Source: Patescibacteria group bacterium
Lineage (GTDB): Bacteria > Patescibacteriota > Patescibacteriia > UBA9934 > GWF2-40-263
Assembly (NCBI GenBank): GCA_004298405.1
Contig: SCSL01000088.1
Span: forward strand, 1-16,892
DNA: 16,892 nt
Reading direction: 5' to 3'
In this document: in pieces, positions 13,348 to 16,892 of the stretch
Layout: each line of letters starts with the position of its first letter
Position numbering within the stretch: position 1 is the first letter of the stretch
Notes under the pieces: model-generated
Database searches by the model: none
What the model was told of the DNA's origin: nothing
The model's input: the letters and a program-made list of their open reading frames with translations, nothing else
Translations under genes and position numbers: made by a program

Positions 13348-14748
13348 ATGTCCATTCCAAGGCACATTTTTAAACAATATGACATTCGAGGGCTCATGGG
13401 AGAAGAGATTACGGAAGATTTAGCGGAAAATATTGGTCGTGCGTACGCGCAGTTTTTGAGAAACGAGCTCCCTCCCGACAAGCCTTTGACCGTAGTCATT
13501 GGGAGAGATATGCGCGAGAGTTCGGTTCCGTATCAGAATAGGCTCATGGCAGGGCTTGTGAAGAGCGGGGTGCGAGTGCTTGATATTGGGCTTGTTTCGA
13601 CTCCCGCGTTTTATTTTGGCGTCGGACACCTCAATGCGGACGGAGGAATCATGGTGAGCGCCTCACACAACCCCGCACAGTACAACGGGTTTAAGTTGAC
13701 TCGAAGCAATGCCGTGCCGATAAGTGGAGAGACGGGGATTCAAGAGATCGCCAAGATGGTTGAAATTGCAGATCCCCCCCCTGCCCGAGGGGGGGTTAGG
13801 GGGGGTGGGAGTGCCGCCGCGGGGAGCATCGAAAGCGTGGAAGGTATTCCTGAGCTTGCGGCTCGGGCGGAGTTTGAACATGCCGGAACTCATCCCATCA
13901 AGAACATGAAGATCGTGGTTGATACCGCAAATGGCATGGGAGCTCAGTACCTCGATGAGTTTTTCAAACTTGTTGACGCGGATGTCACATGGATGTTTCG
14001 AGATTTTGATGGATCCTTTCCTAACCATGAGGCTGATCCGTTCAAAGAGGAAAACACAGAAGCGATTAGAGAGAAAGTTCTAGAGATTGGAGCTGATCTC
14101 GGGATCACGACCGATGGCGATGGGGATCGCATCTTTTTCGTCGACGACAAAGGACGTGCGGTCACGCCAGCGGTTCTTCGTGGACTGCTTGCCCAGATCA
14201 ATCTTCGTGATCATCCAGGCGCCACCGTTTGTTATGACATCCGACCAGGAAAAATTACCCAGGACATGATTGTCGAGGCAGGGGGGATTCCTTCTGTGAC
14301 TCGCGTAGGGCATTCGCTCATCAAGGAACAGATGCGTTCGGTGGGAGCGGTATTTGGTGGGGAGTCGTCGGGACATTTTTTCTACGCGTTCCCAACAGGT
14401 GTGTACGAGGGACCCGTAACCGTTGCGACGCAGATTCTGCAAGAAGTTACGCGCCGTGGGATGAAACTATCAGAAATCGTCGAGCCGCTGGAGCGTTATG
14501 TTCATTCGGGCGAGATGAACTTCACCGTCCAGGATAAAGACGGGATGATGAAAAAGCTTGTCGAGAAATATCACGACGGCGAACTCACAACGCTCGACGG
14601 TATCACGATCACCTATCCAGACTTCTGGTTTAATGTTCGTGCATCCAACACAGAACCAAAACTTCGACTCAATCTCGAGGCGCTCGACCGAGCCACGATG
14701 GAGTCTCGTCGCGACGAAATCGTTGCGGTCATTAAGGAGAATGCGTAA
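13348..14748 (+). CDS. manB: Phosphomannomutase/phosphoglucomutase
   Basis: This alpha-D-phosphohexomutase interconverts sugar 1- and 6-phosphates, feeding nucleotide-sugar and cell-surface glycan synthesis. The 466-residue protein has the substrate-entry start FKQYDIRG and catalytic SASHNP (104-109, Ser106 phosphorylated). It also has the metal loop TTDGDGDR (254-261), the sugar-specificity loop GGESSGH (337-343) and the phosphate-binding RASNTEP (431-437). GGESSGH with this domain order fits the bifunctional PMM/PGM (ManB/AlgC-like) group, but mannose or glucose preference cannot be told from sequence. Oddity: residues about 142-154 (DPPPARGGVRGGG) are encoded by an in-frame C/G-rich repeat between domains 1 and 2. 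It diverges from lemA; no clear Shine-Dalgarno sequence precedes the ATG. Confidence 0.94.
   Translation: MSIPRHIFKQYDIRGLMGEEITEDLAENIGRAYAQFLRNELPPDKPLTVVIGRDMRESSVPYQNRLMAGLVKSGVRVLDIGLVSTPAFYFGVGHLNADGGIMVSASHNPAQYNGFKLTRSNAVPISGETGIQEIAKMVEIADPPPARGGVRGGGSAAAGSIESVEGIPELAARAEFEHAGTHPIKNMKIVVDTANGMGAQYLDEFFKLVDADVTWMFRDFDGSFPNHEADPFKEENTEAIREKVLEIGADLGITTDGDGDRIFFVDDKGRAVTPAVLRGLLAQINLRDHPGATVCYDIRPGKITQDMIVEAGGIPSVTRVGHSLIKEQMRSVGAVFGGESSGHFFYAFPTGVYEGPVTVATQILQEVTRRGMKLSEIVEPLERYVHSGEMNFTVQDKDGMMKKLVEKYHDGELTTLDGITITYPDFWFNVRASNTEPKLRLNLEALDRATMESRRDEIVAVIKENA
13773..13809 (-). repeat. Family 2 palindromic repeat inside the phosphohexomutase gene
   Basis: Eight C (13774-13781), TGCCCGA, then seven G (13789-13795), TTA, seven G (13799-13805), T and three G. 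Its reverse complement has the same plan as the recG element: CCAC, C-run, TAA or TAG, C-run, loop, G-run, A. It is translated in frame. The G-rich coding strand could also fold into a G-quadruplex. Confidence 0.7.
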
Positions 14749-14751
14749 AAT
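14746..14751 (+). promoter_or_regulatory. Possible -10 box of the Bro-N gene
   Basis: TAAAAT overlaps the stop codon of the preceding mutase gene and ends nine bases before the ATG at 14761. The spacing matches that before the genes at 958 and 1592, so a leaderless message is likely. No convincing -35 or Shine-Dalgarno sequence is visible. Confidence 0.35.
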
Positions 14752-14760
14752 TGTATCGTT

Positions 14761-15486
14761 ATGACCGATGATATTTCCACAAAGATTGCTTTGTTTAATG
14801 GCAAGCAAATTCGAAGGACGCTCCATGATGGTGAGTGGTGGTTTGTGGTGAATGATGTTATTGAAGCTTTGACTGATTCCAGAGATCCAGCACAGTACTT
14901 TAAACGTCTCAAGGAAAGAGATGAGGAGTTAGCGAAATTGACGGATAAAGGGGGGGTACAATTTGTACCACCCCTTATGCTTGACATGCACACTGCTGGG
15001 GGGAAACAAAAGGCTTATTGTTGGCATACAGAAGGTATCTTTCGTCTCATCCAGTCTATTCCATCGCCAAAGGCCGAGCCGTTCAAGCGATGGCTCGCAA
15101 AAGTCGGGTATGAGAGAATCCAGGAGATAGAGAACCCAGAGTTGGCTACAAGGAGAACCCGCATGCTTTATAAGCTGAAGGGCTATAGTGATGGCTGGAT
15201 TGAGAAGCGCATGCGTGGCATTGCGATTCGAGAGGAACTCACGGATGAGTGGAAGAATCGCGGAGCGAAAGATCATCAGGACTATGAAATTCTTACGGCA
15301 GAGATATCCAAAGCCACGTTTGGGGTCACACCGAGTGAATACAAAAAACTCAAAGGATTGAAACGAGAGAATCTCCGCGATCACATGGACGACCTCGAGC
15401 TGATCTTTAACATGCTCGGCGAACGTGCGACAACGGAAATTCATCGAAGAATTTTTTACAAACACCAGAAGACACAAAACGATTGA
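14761..15486 (+). CDS. Bro-N domain (phage antirepressor-like) protein, C-terminus apparently shortened
   Basis: The 241-residue protein opens with a Bro-N domain: KIALFNGKQIRRTLHDGEWW, FVVNDVIEALTDSRDPAQYF, and later GGKQKAYCWHTEGIFRLIQS. A region typical of chromosomal Bro/DinD-like proteins follows (IPSPKAEPFKRWLAKVGYER, IQEIENPELA, GYSDGWIEKRMRGIAIREEL, TAEISKATFGVTPSEYKKLK, GLKRENLRDHMDDLELIF). Bro-N domains bind DNA and are known from phage antirepressors and baculoviruses; the role of the chromosomal form is unclear. From memory, family members continue after TTEIHR with NEDSQGF-like text and a Gly/Arg/Lys-rich tail of about 40 residues. Here TTEIHR is followed by RIFYKHQKTQND and a stop, so the tail appears lost. 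It lies 12 bp after the mutase gene and 11 bp before tyrS, probably a transferred gene settled between housekeeping genes. Confidence 0.85.
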   Translation: MTDDISTKIALFNGKQIRRTLHDGEWWFVVNDVIEALTDSRDPAQYFKRLKERDEELAKLTDKGGVQFVPPLMLDMHTAGGKQKAYCWHTEGIFRLIQSIPSPKAEPFKRWLAKVGYERIQEIENPELATRRTRMLYKLKGYSDGWIEKRMRGIAIREELTDEWKNRGAKDHQDYEILTAEISKATFGVTPSEYKKLKGLKRENLRDHMDDLELIFNMLGERATTEIHRRIFYKHQKTQND

Positions 15487-15497
15487 AGAAATAATGT

Positions 15498-16697
15498 ATG
15501 CCCGTATCAACGGATCCAAAAAAAATTGAAAAGCTACTGACGCGAGGGGTGGAGAGAATCTTTCCATCGCGGGAGTTTCTCGAGGCACGACTCAAGGAGG
15601 GGAAGCAACTTTCGCTCTATCTTGGGATCGATCCGACCGGACCAAACTTGCACATCGGGCACTCGATTCAATTGCGGAAACTGAGACAATTTCAAGACCT
15701 CGGACACAAAGTGATTCTCCTTATCGGCGATTTCACCGGAATGATTGGTGACCCAACGGATAAGTCTGCGACGCGCGTGCGACTGACTCGGGAACAGGTT
15801 CTCAAGAACGCTGAGCGGTATAAAGAGCAGGCGGGAAAGATCCTCGATTTTGGTGGCAAGAATCCTGTTGAGCTTCGCTATAATAGTGAATGGCTCGCGA
15901 AGTTGTCACTTGTTGAAGTGGTTGAACTAGCGGCTCACTTTACGGTTCCACAGATACTCGCACGCGACATGTTTAAGAAACGGATCAAGGACGGGAAAGA
16001 CATCTATCTGCATGAGTTCCTTTATCCCCTCATGCAAGGCTACGACTCGGTAGCAATGGACGTGGATGGGGAAGTGGGAGGCAATGATCAGACATTCAAC
16101 ATGCTTGCTGGTCGCGATCTCATGAAGGCGCTGAAGGGCAAAGAAAAGTTTGTGATCGCCGATAAACTCCTTGCAGACCCGACCGGGAAGAAGATGGGGA
16201 AGAGCGAGGGAAACATGATTACGTTTGCGGACTCGAGCGATGAGATATTTGGAAAGATTATGAGTTGGACGGATGGAATGATTGTTGGTGGGTTCGAGAT
16301 TCTCACGACGGAAGATTACGGAGCCGTTCAGAAAGAGCTCGACGGTGGGGCGAATCCCCGAGAACTGAAAGCGCGACTTGCTCGCAACATTGTGACGCAG
16401 TACTTCGACGAATCAGAAGCGACAGCTGTGTCCGATCGGTTCGACCAACTGTTTCAGAAGAAAGAAATGCCGGAGGAGATCATGGATCATCGCATCGACG
16501 GGCCGATGTCCATCGTCGACGTGCTTGTTGCCTCGGGCCTTGCTAAATCAAAGTCTGAAGCTCGTCGCCTGATTGAAGGCGGGGGCGTGAAGGCAGGCGA
16601 GGAGGTTGTCCAAGACCCCGAGCAGATAATCGAACCGACACGTGAAGGGATCGTGATTCAAAAAGGCAAGCGGTATTTTGTGCGGATCGTGGGTTGA
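15498..16697 (+). CDS. tyrS: Tyrosyl-tRNA synthetase
   Basis: TyrRS is a class I aminoacyl-tRNA synthetase that charges tRNA-Tyr. The 399-residue product has the Rossmann fold with the LYLGIDPTGPNLHIGH region (HIGH at 52-55), GDFTGMIGDPT (77-87), and the substrate-binding segment YPLMQGYDSVAMDVDGEVGG. The KMSKS loop appears as KMGKS (232-236), and an S4 RNA-binding domain is at the C-terminus (about 338-395: MSIVDVLVASGLAKSKSEAR, then RLIEGGGVKAGEEV). Length and motif order fit the TyrZ-like bacterial group rather than the canonical TyrS, which has a longer C-terminal linker; this subgroup call is moderate. Start: the ATG at 15498, 11 bases after the Bro-N stop, with only a weak GAAG upstream. 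Confidence 0.95.
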   Translation: MPVSTDPKKIEKLLTRGVERIFPSREFLEARLKEGKQLSLYLGIDPTGPNLHIGHSIQLRKLRQFQDLGHKVILLIGDFTGMIGDPTDKSATRVRLTREQVLKNAERYKEQAGKILDFGGKNPVELRYNSEWLAKLSLVEVVELAAHFTVPQILARDMFKKRIKDGKDIYLHEFLYPLMQGYDSVAMDVDGEVGGNDQTFNMLAGRDLMKALKGKEKFVIADKLLADPTGKKMGKSEGNMITFADSSDEIFGKIMSWTDGMIVGGFEILTTEDYGAVQKELDGGANPRELKARLARNIVTQYFDESEATAVSDRFDQLFQKKEMPEEIMDHRIDGPMSIVDVLVASGLAKSKSEARRLIEGGGVKAGEEVVQDPEQIIEPTREGIVIQKGKRYFVRIVG

Positions 16698-16713
16698 CTC
16701 TCTGGTAAAGAAA

Positions 16714-16738
16714 AAACCGACCTTCTAGAGGTCGGTTT
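16714..16738 (+). terminator. Terminator after tyrS
   Basis: AAACCGACCT (16714-16723), loop TCTAG, AGGTCGGTTT (16729-16738) form a perfect 10-bp stem 17 bases past the tyrS stop. The plus-strand U-tract is short (GGTTTACGTTT). The minus strand has a stronger one (GGTTTTTTCTTT), so the hairpin may also stop leftward transcription from beyond the window. Confidence 0.75.
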
Positions 16739-16775
16739 ACGTTTGGGGAATCGTCAAGACTCTTCAGTCTATTGT

Positions 16776-16821
16776 TATTTAAAATTCAAAATCGGACTCT
16801 TTTAAAGTTGAAAATCGGACT
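16776..16821. repeat. 23-bp imperfect tandem repeat, two units
   Basis: Units at 16776-16798 and 16799-16821 match at 19 of 23 positions and both end AAAATCGGACT. The region is non-coding on both strands as far as visible. It could be a protein-binding site or the edge of a mobile element continuing past the window. Confidence 0.55.
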
Positions 16822-16844
16822 GTAGGCGTCTGGTGCCAGGAACT

Positions 16845-16881
16845 GGGTAGACTCTGTGGGTTCATTCATAACCCACTACCC
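16845..16881. other. Hairpin-forming sequence at the right edge
   Basis: GTGGGTT (16856-16862), loop CATTCAT, AACCCAC (16870-16876) form a perfect 7-bp stem, extended by GGGTA (16845-16849) pairing with TACCC (16877-16881) across a 6-base bulge. No gene is seen between 16698 and the window end; only very short frames are open. The hairpin could be a terminator for a gene outside the window or the edge of a structured element. Confidence 0.4.
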
Positions 16882-16892
16882 CCTATGGCCTC

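Noticed and set aside
15487..15497. T-box or other riboswitch before tyrS
   Set aside because: Only 11 bases separate it from the previous gene and no specifier or antiterminator structure can fit.

Overview
The window looks like chromosome from a Candidate Phyla Radiation (Patescibacteria) bacterium. The evidence is a two-transmembrane pilin-like protein of the kind seen in CPR secretion operons, a LemA/HtpX/ClpC block, several genes with almost no 5' leader, and palindromic repeats scattered between and inside genes. Base composition is roughly balanced. TGA is used as a stop and TGG for Trp, so the standard bacterial code applies, which argues against Gracilibacteria or Absconditabacteria. 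The resemblance to Uhrbacteria- or Magasanikbacteria-like genomes is an impression only.

Layout. At the left edge are the first 24 codons of a minus-strand gene, possibly an IS630-like transposase. Next comes a minus-strand unknown gene (174-829) that appears broken by a one-base deletion. A promoter region holding a perfect 9-3-9 palindrome separates it from a plus-strand unit: a small two-TM membrane protein (958-1455), tRNA-Arg with anticodon GCG (1462-1538), a strong terminator hairpin, and recG (1592-3670). recG converges on a long minus-strand gene series, 13268 down to 3832: lemA, htpX, clpC, a Gln-rich coiled-coil membrane protein, a membrane-anchored beta-propeller protein, a DsbA-like oxidase, a Cys-rich pilin-like/M23-peptidase fusion, and radA. 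Apart from a repeat-filled gap of about 65 nt between lemA and htpX, spacings are 2-9 nt or a 4-nt overlap, so this is probably one operon. Diverging from lemA on the plus strand are a phosphomannomutase/phosphoglucomutase (13348-14748), a Bro-N antirepressor-like protein (14761-15486) and tyrS (15498-16697), followed by a terminator, a 23-bp tandem repeat and a hairpin at the right edge.

How the genes fit together. LemA, HtpX and ClpC suggest envelope and cytosolic protein quality control. The next four genes look like parts of a surface or secretion structure, with a thiol oxidase encoded beside a secreted protein that carries about 19 cysteines. RecG and RadA both process branched DNA and are encoded tail to tail.

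The most striking signal is a set of palindromic repeats that occur between genes and also in frame inside three conserved housekeeping genes. Family 1 consists of two small hairpins enclosed by an outer TTCTCAG/CTGAGAA stem. It has three intergenic copies and two more inside radA. Family 2 is a C-rich/G-rich hairpin, found inside recG and inside the sugar-phosphate mutase. A third, shorter hairpin lies in the radA linker. Base-pair-preserving changes between family 1 copies suggest that its folded form matters. The arrangement resembles, by analogy, Rickettsia palindromic elements that insert into coding sequence.
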